Assembly: GCA_015680685.1 (NCBI GenBank)
Contig: MNCI01034690.1
Span: 62,777 to 126,776 of the forward strand
Origin: Gnetum montanum
Lineage: Eukaryota > Streptophyta > Gnetopsida > Gnetales > Gnetaceae
Length of the DNA stretch: 64,000 nt
Reading direction: 5' to 3'
Part shown: positions 46,502 to 57,773 of the stretch, in pieces
Layout of the letters: each line of letters begins with the position of its first letter
Position numbering within the stretch: position 1 is the first letter of the stretch
Made by a program: the position numbers and the translations under genes
The notes under the pieces: generated by a model
The model's input: only the letters and a program-made list of their open reading frames with translations
Databases searched by the model: none
What the model was told of the DNA's origin: nothing

Positions 46502-48468
46502 TCCCTATTGGTCATCTTGCAAGGCATGACAGTTGTCTGTATTGTGACCAGCCATTTGATGGTAATGACAGTATTGGTCCAATTTAAAATGTTGTAGAAC
46601 CGGGGAATCATTTGGTACTGCTAAGGTGGGGTTCCTTAGTAGCTTGTAATACCTATCATGCTTTTGGCAGGTAATCTTTGATACGTGTTTGTGTTGGATT
46701 TGTCTGGCTTTCAAGAGTTGCTCCAATAGTTGAGAGGTTTGCATCAGTAGTGGTGTATACTTTGAATGGTCCTTGCACTGAAAGTTGGGCTTTGGGATGG
46801 CCCCTACCGATGTAGGTGAGTTGGCACCAAAGTTGGCAGATTTGTTAGCTGGGGCTTTAAGTTGCTTAGCTTTTGGGCCCCAGTTGGTTGCTTTTGTAAT
46901 TGTGGTTATTGTTGCCTAGGTTGTGTTGTGCTTGTGAGTATGTTAATTTTTGTAGGCCACATAAGCTAGGTCATTGCTTGATTATGCCGCCTTTTCTATG
47001 TCTTTAATTTGTACAAATGTCTGACTCAAAGTACGGGGTTTTAGATAATAAAGCTTTGATTTAATGAAGTCATTTGTGGCTAACTTAAGGATGGCGAGTA
47101 AATATGTTTCGAGGATAGGTTCGTGAAGTTTGTTTAAGGCTACACTCCACCTTTGGATAAATTTCTGCGCTGGCTCTAATGGCGCTTGTTTAACTTAAAT
47201 CAAGCTATCTAATGTGGCTTCGAGTTTTAGGTTGTACTTGAAACAGGTGACAAACTGATGCAAAAAATTCTCTAAAGAAGATATGGAGCTACAGGGTAAA
47301 GATCGATACCAGTCTAAGGCTTTTCTGGTTAAGGACATGGCAAACACTCGCAAAATTACATAGGGCCATGCCTGAAGCAAAAGACTTTCAGTTCAGAATG
47401 TCACTAGGTGGGCATTTGGGTCTCCCTCTCCATTGTACTTGGTCAGCTGAGGTAACGAGACTCCTTTTGGCAAGGTTAAGGGTGGAACTGAGATTGGGTC
47501 ATCTTGATAGAAATCTAGTACTTTGACTTCCTCATTGTTCAAAGTTTTAAGGTGTTTTAATTTCTCTACCAAAGAGTGTATCATTTTTTGTGTGTCTGCC
47601 CATTCTTAGGTGGTAGGCAAACCAGTGGATTGAGTAGATTGTGGATGATAATGATTTAATTGTTGCATTGTTTGTGGAAAGAAAGGTTGTTGGGCTAACA
47701 TTTGTTGTGGTGGGATGGTATTCAAGACTGAGACTACCGGTGGAACCCACTGCCTAGCCACAGGTTGTGAGGTAACACCCTAAACATGTTGGGCTGGGGT
47801 AATCAATGGTGCCCCATGAATCTGCATCTAGGGTATGTAATGGGTGGATGTGAAAGCTGGTATGACTGACAGTATTCCAATTACTTGAGGTTGGAGGATT
47901 GACCCTACGTTGGTTTGGGGGAGTTGTTGGGACTACACTAGTGGAGGAATGATGAAAGTGGACGTATCAGAGTGAATGTTATTGAGCACGGAGAAGATAG
48001 GAATGGAATGGGGAACAGGTCCTCGAGTGTTTGTGGATGAAAAAGGAAACACAATTTCTTCCAGGAAAGGATGGAATAATAGGTTTGTGTGTGCATGGGG
48101 GTTAACGGTATGGTATGATTCTCCATGTTCAGATTGGGCTGCAAAGTCATCTTCTATATCTTGAGGCTGTATGGGAGGTAGTTGTAAGGCTTGACTTCTA
48201 GCCATAAGAAGCTGGGATACGAGTTTATGATGGTTTTCAAATAGTGGGATTATGTCAAATGCAGAAGGGATAAACTCACACTTCCTTTGTGGATGAATTC
48301 ATATTCTTGCTTAGCTTCCCTCTCTACATAATCAATGGGTAGGTTGGCTTGGATTTTTACACAAATGAAGTTATATTGTTCAGAGCTTAGTGTGGGTCGC
48401 TTTGGTTGGATTGTGGTATCAAACGTGTTAGGCATTGATGTAAAAGGTTGATCTGGATTCATATTCAC
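46502..48468 (-). pseudogene. gag of element X (Tat-like)
   Basis: N-terminal piece at 48468-48250. Capsid core: 47584-47393 (LPKGVSLPQLTKYNGEGDPN, then AHLVTF) and 47380-47195 (VFAMSLTRKALDWYRSLP, then SISSLENFLHQF), the F-DP-HL-F / A-WY-LP / S-F pattern of retrotrans_gag. A zinc-knuckle-like CHYHQMAGHNTDNCHALQ is at about 46540 (46744-46505), the Tat-type C-x2-H-x4-GH form. Frameshifts and stops break it. If it was active when X moved, X supplied its own capsid but needed enzymes in trans. Confidence 0.7.
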
Positions 48469-48680
48469 AAATCGAGTTGTGAAAATTTCTATTTGTAGAA
48501 AATGGCTAACTTTGAAATGCAGGGAAAAAAATGCTAAGTGTGAAAACTACTAAAAATAGCCAACTCTAGCACTACACTCGCTACCCTGGAGCTTGCTATG
48601 CTCTAAGAACTTGTTATGCTCTCTAGAACATCCAGAGTTTTGACTAAGCGCTAATAAAAAATGTAGACAGAAATGGTTTA

Positions 48681-48699
48681 GGCCCTCCTTCTAGCGCCA
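48681..48699 (-). other. Primer binding site of element X
   Basis: The minus strand reads TGGCGCTAGAAGGAGGGCC a few bases inside the 5' LTR. It begins TGG, as expected for a tRNA 3'-CCA complement, and the GCGCTAGAAGGAGGG core is familiar from Tat-lineage elements. The tRNA species was not assigned. Confidence 0.65.
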
Positions 48700-48704
48700 A
48701 AAAC

Positions 48705-50395
48705 TATGCTGACCTAAATCATCGGTGTAAGGCTGGAAAGGGAACACACACCAAGAGATTGTCAAGTAGCCACAGCTGACCCTACCTTCGTCTGAGGGTA
48801 AGCTAGAAAAGTAAACAAAGGTAGAATGCCTTGGATGGTCTACACGCAAATCAACCAAGAACTTCCCTGAGCGTAAGCTACGGTTAGCGCTGAGGTTATC
48901 GTAAACGAGATGTAAACAGAATGCAAACAGCGATACGAAATGTAAACAGAGCGTACTGAATTATAAATAAAGTGTAAACATAGCTAGATTGTAAACAAAG
49001 CATAAATCGAAGTAAATAATGTAAATGGAAGGCAATAATGAAATTGTATTATATTGTTTTAAAAAAATGTGCACCAGTCAAAGCGTAGTTGCACACATGT
49101 GGATGGCAAGTCAAACGTCTAGTCCTGGGATGATGTAATGTGATGATGCAATGATGTGATGTGATGAATGTGAGAAATGCTTGGATGCCAACAGTCAGGT
49201 GTGCTGAGTGCCCAAGGATTATAGATTCTGTCCTCTCTCAGAATTGTCAATCTCTCCAATTTTTGCCTCCTAATTTTTTTCCCTCAGTTTATGTGAATTG
49301 ACAGGGTATTTATAAGGTTGGGCCGGGCTCAGGCATAAAATCCAAGAATGGAATCAATGGTTGTGAGATGAGAGGAAAGCAGATCTAGCAACATGTGTCC
49401 CATGGATGGTTGGCACGGGTTGGATGTGTGCTGAATAGTTGCCATGAGTTGGATGTGTGTTGGATAGTTGCATTCTTTGACCAGGTTCAATGTATCTATG
49501 TTGGATAGTTGTGCATGAGCTAGATGTGTGTTGGATAGTTGCATTCTTTGACCAAGTTCAATGTATTTGTGTTAGATAGTTGTGCACGAGTTGGATGTGT
49601 GTTGGCAAGCTACATTCTTAACCAGGTACATTGCATTTTACAATTTATGGGTTATTTAAGCCCATGAAAGTACATTTAATTTATACCATGAGGGCTTGAC
49701 ATGCCCACAAATGGGGATTTATAATGAAATGTACAATAAGAGAAATTTGACTGCCCAGCGTGACCTGCAGTGTGACCTGCAATGTGACCTCCAAAACTTG
49801 CAATTTTGAGTTGAAATCTGAAATTTCTGAAGGCTGGGACCCATAGTTATTAATAGTGGACCCTAAGGATAACTTACACCCTTGAAATCAAGTCATTTTG
49901 GCTCAGTTTTGAGGCTCTAAAAGTTGGTGATGCTGATTCTTACACTATGCAACGTCTGAAAAAGTAACCCTAGCATCACCAAGTCAAAATGGCATATTTG
50001 AGGCCCAAATCTTAATTTTCTAGAGGCTGGGAGCTGTTGGGGACCTTGGTGAAGGTCATTGGGGCTCCTTGTGCTTGATTTTAGCCTATTTTGACTCAAT
50101 TTCAAGGCTCCAAAAGTTGGTAATGCTGATCCTTACGCTATGCAACATCTAAAAAGGTAACCAAATTGTACTTAGCCAAAACCAAATATTTTGAACCTAA
50201 AACTTTTGATTCTAGATGCTGGAAGTTGATGCAGTCACCTATGAGCCCCAGGGGAACCTTGCCTATTGAATCATGGGCCATCGAGGGCTGTTTCGGAGGC
50301 CTCCAAGTTTGGTCGCACTGTACTCATGTTGGGCAGCAGCATGACTTAGCTTGATTCTTGTCGAAAACTGCTATGCCAAAATTAGTGGTGTTTCA
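48705..50395 (-). mobile_element. 5' LTR of element X
   Basis: It starts TATGCTGACC (a G-to-A change of the terminal TG) and ends GGTGTTTCA; 1,691 bp. The PBS lies just to its left. The right flank is the CCAAG duplication and then the continuation of element Y. Confidence 0.9.
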
Positions 50396-50400
50396 CCAAG
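50396..50400. other. Target-site duplication CCAAG, right copy (element X)
   Basis: Identical to 41324-41328 and immediately outside X's LTR. Confidence 0.85.
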
Positions 50401-51489
50401 TACCAAGCATTATCCATCAGCCCTTAGCTGGATATCATCGCACCATGTTCAAAAGTACATGGGGTTGAGGATGTGCAATTTGAGATGCAAGGGGATTGGT
50501 TGTAATTGGAAAAATCAAGAGTTGATTAAGGGTTATAATTGCTGTTGGAATTGTGGGAGAGGAATGCTCTCACATGAACAAGTCATATCTTTAGTTCTTG
50601 TCGGTAGCTAGTTTTTTTCAGCAGACTCGGAACGAAGACATAGGAAGTATGTTCTTTGAAGAAATGAGGCTCTTGTAGAGTGTTTATAGGAGCCTGTTGT
50701 AAACAACCAAAGCCACGCGATGATGTGCAATATGATCTTGTGAGACACAAGTGTAACTATTTTTCTAAGACAATTTCCATCCTGCCTGGGGCTTGCATGA
50801 GAAGAGCCAATGATCTTGTGATATCAACGAGGTCATGTAGACCTTTTCCATGCATTTTTCTCTTTGATCTTTTATTCTCTTTTTTTTCTTTTTTATTTAC
50901 TTTTCTTTTTGGTTTTTTTCTTTTTTGTTTTTGTTTTCTTTATAAAAGAGCTTCCTTTCAGTGCTATACTCATGCTCATGCATTTGCATTTGTATCATGT
51001 ACCACGTACTGTGTTTTGTGTTGCAATTGCTTAGAGAATCACAATGTGCAATAGTGTATCAACAGCTTTGGGATGAGTAGAACGTATCAAGGGGGTGCAA
51101 TTGAACAGGATAAGGGGAATGTGATGGGGAATAGGAAATGTGTCAGGAGTCAGGAATGTACTTATGAACTGATTGATTAACCCAGTTGCGTAGGAAGAAT
51201 GTGATACCTTATCATCATGATGAAGTGCATCTATGTGTGAACCCCTCAAGCGTGTCATCTTGCAAACACAACTCCAAGAAGACAAGAAAACCACAAATGA
51301 TTCGGTTAACTAAGCAATTTAAACTTGAAAACAAGCAAGGAGATGGAGCCACCGTGTGCAACTTTAAAGCAGAAAGAATCATGAACAGCATCAACTTCAT
51401 CTTTGTCTGTGAGACAAATTATGCAACAAGTCTTTGTGGAGCACGTACAACCAATTGCAGCAACATATCTTTTCAAGTATTGTCTGGTC
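50401..51489 (-). other. 3' internal non-coding region of element Y
   Basis: Continuation of Y after the X insertion, homologous to 43100-44179. T-rich tract at 50860-50945. No recognised domain; open frames here are short and unsupported. Confidence 0.6.
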
Positions 51490-51960
51490 GTCGATGATGT
51501 CACCAGTTTATAGTCTTAGCATACTATTGCGGGTTAGTTTCACGTCATAATGCTTTGGACAGTGCCAATTTAGCGTTGTAGCGGATGGTGCAGTGCTAGT
51601 TTATAGTCGTAGTGAACTGTGAAGAGGAAAACAAGTTTATAGTCTTAGTGGACTCTGCATGCTAGTTTTATGTCATGGCAGATAAATGTGGTAGTTTAGT
51701 GTCATATCAGATGGAGCTCTATGGTGTCAGTTTACTGTCATGATGCCAGGACATTCTGTGTTGCCAGTTTCAAGTCATAGCCCCAGAAAAATTTTATGGT
51801 ATCAATTTTAAGTCATGATGTTAGGACCATTCTATGGTATCAGTTTTAGGTCATGATGCCAAGACCGTTCTATGATATCAGTTTTAGGTTGTGATGCCAG
51901 GACGGTTCAATGATATCTATTTTAGGTCATGATGCCAAGACCATTACGTACCTCAAGTTT
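51490..51960. repeat. Degenerate minisatellite 3' of integrase, element Y
   Basis: Copies of CAGTTTTAGGTCATGATGCC-type and AGTTTATAGTCTTAGTGGAC-type units, about 25-45 bp each. The array ends 3 bp before the integrase stop codon. Confidence 0.75.
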
Positions 51961-51962
51961 GA

Positions 51963-53102
51963 TCAGACATAGTACCGTTTCAGGTACAGGTGATTTGTAG
52001 GATTAGCGAACTCATTTTCATCCAAATCAGCAAGCTTAAATGCTCCATTATTGTACACCTTGGTGACTAAGTAAGCCCTTCCCAGTTAGCTGAGAATTTA
52101 TCTGGATGTTCACAGACAGCGTTAAGGACTATGTCTCCTTCTTTAATTGGGTGTTTATGCATATCATGTTTATGTTGTTGTCATTGTTGTTTCTAGTACC
52201 GCTCAATCTGATCAAGTGTTCATACACGTTTCTCCTCCACCGAGTCAAGGTTAGCAATGTGGAGTTCATTGCTCTGGCCTTCATCAAGGAGGCTTGAGAG
52301 AGCTATCCGCATCGAGGGAACCTATAACTCTAAAGGTAAAATAGCTTCAGATCTATATACAAAGTCCTATATGGAGTTTTACCTGTAGATGTTCAATGTG
52401 TCATTCTATATGCCCATAATGCGTAGACTAATTGTTCATGCCATCACCTTTTGCTCTGATTTAGCATCGTTTTGAGCACCATGATGACAGTTTTGTTTGT
52501 AGCCTCTACTTGACCATTGCTTTCTGGGTAGTAAGGTGATAAGAATGCATGTTTAATGCCCAAGCTTTCACAGAAGTTTTTAGTATCTGCACTACTGAAC
52601 TGTGGCCCATTGTCAGTAACGATGGTCATTAGAATACCAAAATGGGTCACGATGGTTTCTATTATGAAATTGAAAATGTGCTTAGAAGTGGTTTTCCTAA
52701 GGAGAATAACTCTACCCATTTTATGAAATATTCAGTTGCAGTGATAATGAAGCTATCCCCTACGGAGTATGATGGCATTATTGGTTCAATTAAGTCTAAT
52801 CCCCATCTTTGGAATGGCCATGTGATTTGTGTTGTGTGCAATTCGTTAGGTGGCACATGTATTAAGTTACTGTACATTTGGCAAATGTCACATGTTATGA
52901 CCTTGAAGAAGCAATCGTACACCATGTGCGGCCAGTAGTAGCCCAAGCACATAATCTTTGTTGCCATTGCTCTGGGTGCTATGTGCCCCCCACAAAGTCC
53001 TTCGTGGACTTCTCCTACAATTGTTTGACCATCAATGCTACTAACACACATCAACAAAATGCCTTTATAAGATTTGTGACACAAGGTGTCTCCTATTAAC
53101 AC
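51963..53102 (-). pseudogene. Integrase of element Y (Tat-like)
   Basis: 53102-52662 carries the zinc domain (GEVHEGLCGGHIAPRAMATK, GYYWPHM, CDICQ) and the start of the core (WGLDLIEPI). TATEYFIKWVE has Glu where the first catalytic Asp is expected. 52719-52444 has TDNGPQFSS (second Asp) and YYPESNGQVEATNK (Glu). A C-terminal piece with GAFKLADLDENEF ends KRYYV with a stop at 51963-51965, the usual Tat integrase ending. Frame changes between pieces and the Asp-to-Glu change suggest it is inactive. Confidence 0.75.
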
Positions 53103-53241
53103 ATATTGCCTGGAGCATTTTCACACAGTGTACTTTTGAGCATTTGTCAAATGTTGCAGAGGTTTGCCTCATACTAGGTATTCTTTTATGTCATCGTACC
53201 ATTCTATTGCGTGTGTTGTGCTAACGAATCATACCATTCTA

Positions 53242-53772
53242 TTACGTGTGTTGTGCTATCGATGCTATAGGAATTTCATCAAAAGCATCAGTTATAGGTT
53301 TGGCACAATTTGTTATAGAGCTAGGCAACGCATGGAACATTTCGGGTGTCATATTTAGGGCTAGTGTAGCAAGTGCATCGGCGATGGTGTTTTCGCTTTT
53401 GGGGACATGCTGTATATCCACTTCTACTAATTGCCTCAGCAGATGTTTGGTCAAATCACAATATGGTTGCAAATGGAGAGCTTTGCATGCGTAAGCTTCT
53501 GTGACTTGATTAATGACCAACTATGAATTACCTCGAACTACAAGACATGTGATTCCTGAAGTCAATGCTACTTGAAGACCTCTAAGAAAACCTTCGTATT
53601 TTGCCACATTATAGGCGAAGGGTTGGATTTCTTTGAAGGGGTAAATTAAAATGGTCGCGGCACTTCCTTGTTGGGAAGTTGAAGCTCTATCAAAATAAAA
53701 GATCACCTCGTAGTTATCGAGCATGGTGTCTATACTATTAACATTCTCATCAAGGAATTTAGGGTTAATCAT
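53242..53772 (-). pseudogene. RNase H of element Y
   Basis: 53772-53521 and 53520-53242 give an RNase H fold in order: VIFYFDRAST (first Asp), VAKYEGFLRGLQVAL (Glu), LVVRGNS where GDS with the second Asp is expected, VINQV, and NTIADALATLA (last Asp). The Asp-to-Asn change is a G-to-A transition. This domain would degrade the RNA of the RNA-DNA hybrid. Confidence 0.75.
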
Positions 53773-53802
53773 TGCTTGATCATGCGTTGGTGAGATGGTT
53801 AA

Positions 53803-55296
53803 CTATGTGACTATTTTTTGACCTTTTGTTGAAGATTGAGCAACATAATATAGGTCAAACTCTGTGATCATCAATTTCCACCTAGCTATCCTACTCGACT
53901 CATAGATGTTGTTAGTGATGGCACAAAGTACATTATTTTTGCAAATGATGTAGACTTGATTACAGAAGGGATAATGCCGCCATTTCTTCAAGGAGAAGAT
54001 GAGGGCAAGGCACGATTTCTCCACATCATTGTATCATTTTTTATAGGCAATTAAAGCATGGCTTAGGTAATATACAGGGATCTCGATTCCATCTTTACGT
54101 TTTTGACAAAGCATAGATGTAATGGAAGAGTCGAAAGTTGCAAAGTAGATGTAGAAGGGTTTATTGCTTTGTGGGGGATAAATTGTCGATAGTTGAGTTA
54201 GCTCTTGTTTTATGTTCTCGAATGCTTCGTGACATTGTTGAATCCATTGGAAATGCACATTCTTTCGTAATAGGTGTTGCATGGATCTCAACTTATCTGT
54301 TAGCCTTTCGATAAAGCATCTAATGAATTGCAGTCTACCTTGGAGACCACGTAGTTCAATAAGGTTTCTTGGTGGTTGCATATTAGTTATTGCCTTAACC
54401 TTATCACAATCTACCCATATCCCTATTCTAAAGACTATGAAGCCAAGCATTTTTCTAGTTTTGACAACAAAGACACACTTCTTTGAATTGAGTCTAAGGT
54501 CATATTTAAGACAACGTTTAAGCACTAGGTCTAGATCTTTTGCATATTTTTCGGTTGCTTTGGATTTAACCACGATGTCATTAATGTAATCATTGAGCAA
54601 ATTGAGCATGTAATCACTAAATATATATGTCATTGCTCGTTGATATGTAGCACCTGCATTTTTAAGACCAAATGGCATCATAGTATAACAGAATGTGCCC
54701 CAAGGTTTCATAAACGTTGTTCTGAGTTGATGTTCCAGGTTGATCCTTATTTGATTGTAACCTGAAAATCCATCCATAAAGGATAATAGTGCATGCCCAG
54801 TAGTTGTGTCAATAAGTTGATCGATGCTAGGTAGCGAGAAGTCATCCTTTATAGTGGCTGTGTTGAGATTATGGAAGTCAATGCATATGTGTATACTGCC
54901 GTTCTTCTTAGGGACTACAACAATGTTTGATACCCAATCAGAATAGTCAAAATCTTGGATGAAATCGGCTTGGTAGAGCTTTGTGATTTCAGCACGAACT
55001 GCTAACGCTATCTCAGCTCTAACTTTTCGTGCCTTTTGCTTCATTAGTTTGATTTTTTCATTCAGAATGATGTTGTGTTGGATGATTTGGGGGTCTAATC
55101 CTGGCATGTCGATATATGACCACACGCATGTTTTTATATTATCTTTCAGCACTTGAGTGATATCGTTGACAAGTTGTGAGTCCAGTAGGGCACTTAATTT
55201 CAATGTTCTAGCTTCTCCATTAAATGTAGTAATAGGGACTTCAACAAGAGGATCTTCAGTGATATTATCGACCTCTAGATCTAAAGTTTTAGCCAC
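53803..55296 (-). pseudogene. Reverse transcriptase of element Y (Tat-like), 420-codon open frame
   Basis: The longest open frame in the window (55296-54034), continued to 53803 in another frame. Residues 58-70 WSYIDMPGLDPQI and 121-131 WVSNIVVVPKK are Tat-lineage hallmarks. LSFMDGFSGYNQI (171-183) holds the first catalytic Asp. TMMPFGLKNAGATYQRAM is at 205-222. The catalytic pair at 237-240 reads YIND instead of YVDD, so the first Asp of the pair is Asn (codon 54580-54582). LGFIVFRIGI and GLQGRLQFIRCFI follow as thumb. The long open frame with a mutated active site suggests recent loss or low mutation here, not activity. Confidence 0.85.
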
Positions 55297-55569
55297 ATTT
55301 TTAGGTCAATCTGATGTTTTTTGAGTGGAGGCTATTAAATTGGTATAAGCGCATGGATCTAGATCCAAGAATTTGAAATTGATTGCTTTTTTAATTTTCC
55401 CGTATGGTCCATTGAGAGACAATGTTGAAAGGATATTCTTGGTGGCCATGTGCTCACTCTTGCCAATTTAAATCAGGAGCAAAGTGAGTGACATTCCCTT
55501 GATGAAGGATTTACTAAATGTAAATGAGCATAGGGTAATTAAATTATGTACTGATGACATTGTGGAACG
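55297..55569 (-). other. 5' flank of the element Y RT frame
   Basis: Degenerate continuation of the polyprotein upstream of RT. No domain recognised. Confidence 0.4.
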
Positions 55570-55650
55570 TAGCGATAGTCATGGTAGTTTTAGGCCGTAC
55601 TGGGCCATATGGCAGTTTTAGGCCATATTGGGCCAGTAGTATCAATTTGT
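55570..55650. repeat. Short minisatellite, RT side of the antisense gene
   Basis: Two to three copies of GGTAGTTTTAGGCCGTACTG-type units. The same type lies at 62375-62620 on the protease side, so these repeats bracket the antisense gene. Confidence 0.6.
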
Positions 55651-56034
55651 CATTTTGGATGAGTGTATAGGGCATTGTTAATTTTGTGTGAACTATAACT
55701 TTAAAGGATTTTAAAATCCTATGGATTTTATGTGGGTCATTAGGTATCTCTAATATATTTGTATATACATATATTTTTTTGATTTTAACCTTTCTCCCGT
55801 CTTTTATAAAAAAAAATTATTTCTAATATTTTGGCCTCATCTCCAGAGGTTGGAATAATGAGGAATACTAGCCAAAGCATGAAATAAAGATGACATAAAT
55901 AATAACATGCAAACAAAATTTAAACATGAAACATGGTGAATTTAAATAAAAAAAAAGAGAAAATAAAATGAGAGAAAATAAATTAAATTAAATTGAGAAT
56001 GAATATTAGGGGTTAGAAAAGTGGGTTTTGAGGT
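55651..56034. other. AT-rich linker
   Basis: Low-complexity A/T-rich DNA, no gene recognised. Confidence 0.4.
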
Positions 56035-57425
56035 ACAAGGGCATCATTTCTGCTAGCGTGAGTTCCTGGAAGTTTGGACTGCAGTGTGAGCTAGAGAGTG
56101 TGGCATGAGCGTCAACATCAACGTGAGCTACAACGTGAGCCATAGCGTGAGTTACAGGGTAGCCATGAAGGGTAAATGGAAAGCAAGCCAAGGCAAAGGG
56201 AAGAGGCAAGCAAATCTAGCATTTGTGGAGGAGAGTGAAGAGCTACTCCAGCATCTCCCCTAAGCTAGGATTCTAACATGGGATGGAGCTCTGCACAGGT
56301 AGATTTGTTTTCTCTTATTTTTTTATTTTTTAGCATTCGTAAATAGCATTAGCTAGGGAAACATGATTTCTGTGGCTGCAATTTTGGGTTGTTTTTGGGA
56401 TTTGAGGCTTGTTTCTAGGGTTTGTGGCTTGTTGTATTTGGTTTTTTTTGGCATCAGCGTGAGTGATCCAGGGCATAAGTGCCTAGGGTGTTGCAGTGCG
56501 TGAGTGCCCAAAGAAATGCAGGGCATGGGTGGGGGCGTTTGTAGGGTGAGTTGGATTTCTTTGCATTTTGTTCACTAGGGCGAGCACATTGTGAGTGCCA
56601 AGGATATCCTTGGCAGCGTTAGCTATTTTGCAGGGGGGGCTTGATTTTTTTGGTAGCATGAGTTGCATTATAGGGAAGCCTATTTTTTTTTGGCAGCGTG
56701 AGCTACGTTATAGGGAAGCCTGTTTTTTTTTCGAAGCATGAGCTGCGTTACAGGGAAGCCTGCATTTTTTTTCTATTTTGGTAGCGTGACCTCCTGAGAA
56801 CAGGCCCTAGCATGAGTTACTAGGAAACTGCTAGGGTGCTTTTCAGGTACATGTGTTGTAGGGCACCTAGGGTAAGCTGTAGCATGATCTTTCCAAGGCA
56901 ACGTGACTGCCAACGTGAATGCAAGCCAGGAAGGCCAATGTGAGTGCAGGCCAGGAAGGCCAGCGTGAGCTACATTGCAGGGGGAGGCTTGGGTTTTTTT
57001 TGGGTAGCGTGAGCTACGTTGCAGGGTTAGTTTTCAGCGTTAGTGCTAGGGCTTCTTGGGCAGCGTCAATTTTTCTTGTGCAGTGTGATTACCAAGTTCC
57101 TGGGCAGCGTGAGCATAGGATTCCCTGGGCAGTGTGAGCTACAGGGTTCCTAGTGCGAGTTAGAATGTAGGAAACCCAACGTGAGTTCTGTGAGAGATAG
57201 GCAGTGTGAGTCACTGGGAACATGCCCCATCGTGAGATCCTATAGCATGAGTTGCTCGAAAACTCTAGCATGAGTGCCTGGAAGATGGGCACAGTGTGAT
57301 TTCCTACAGCGTGAGTGCCTGGGAGATACGCACAGTGTGAGTTCATGTAACATGAGTTGCTAGGAAACTCCACCGTGAGTGCTTAGGAAATAGGCACAGC
57401 ATGAGTTCCCAGTAACGTGAAGATG
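56035..57425 (+). repeat. GCGTGAG-word repeat region
   Basis: The words AGCGTGAG, GCGTGAGCTACG and GTGAGTTCCTGGGA recur dozens of times at irregular spacing of about 15-45 bp, with local near-duplications (TATAGGGAAGCCTRTTTTTT at 56670 and 56710). The same core word forms the inverted repeats in element Y's LTR (40559-41152). It lies immediately upstream of the plus-strand gene and could be its 5' region or a remnant of LTR-related DNA. Confidence 0.65.
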
Positions 57426-57773
57426 TTGATTGTTTATTGAGATGTTTATTATTTGCTGGTTTTATGTCTACACAGTTTATCGTTTTATTGGATAGATAAT
57501 TTAAATGTGTTTTTATGTTTCTTTTTAAGTTTATGTTGAATCTATGAATGTTCATGTTTTCACACTTGTGTGTGTATTTTATTTTGCTTGCAATAGTGTA
57601 AGGCATTTCAATGTACCCCAGCGAGCGTTGTACTAAACAAATATTGGTGTCCTTGTCTCATGGGATGCAGCTATATATTTGAATGTTGTTTATGTGTGTT
57701 TTTGGCTTATGTGATTTTATACTATTGTTAGCACTTAGACTCTTTACTTACCTAATATTTTGGTTGTATGCAG

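Larger units (their letters stand above)
41329..50395 (-). mobile_element. Element X: complete Tat-like LTR element lacking pol, 9,067 bp
   Basis: Both LTRs are 1,691 bp (41329-43019 and 48705-50395). PBS and PPT are present, and the element is flanked by CCAAG target duplications. Internally, on the minus strand, it has gag, a Gag-protease linker and a partial protease, then non-coding DNA; RT, RNase H and integrase are absent. Structures of this type are called TR-GAG or pol-less non-autonomous elements and could move using the enzymes of a full relative such as Y. It has inserted into Y, its own family. The two LTRs differ at very roughly 8% of positions in their first 280 bases by eye, so the insertion is old. 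Confidence 0.85.

Noticed and set aside
39548-50395. Three LTRs as a tandem of elements sharing LTRs by unequal crossing-over
   Set aside because: The CCAAG duplication around 41329-50395 and the seamless 41328-50401 continuity show a nested insertion instead.
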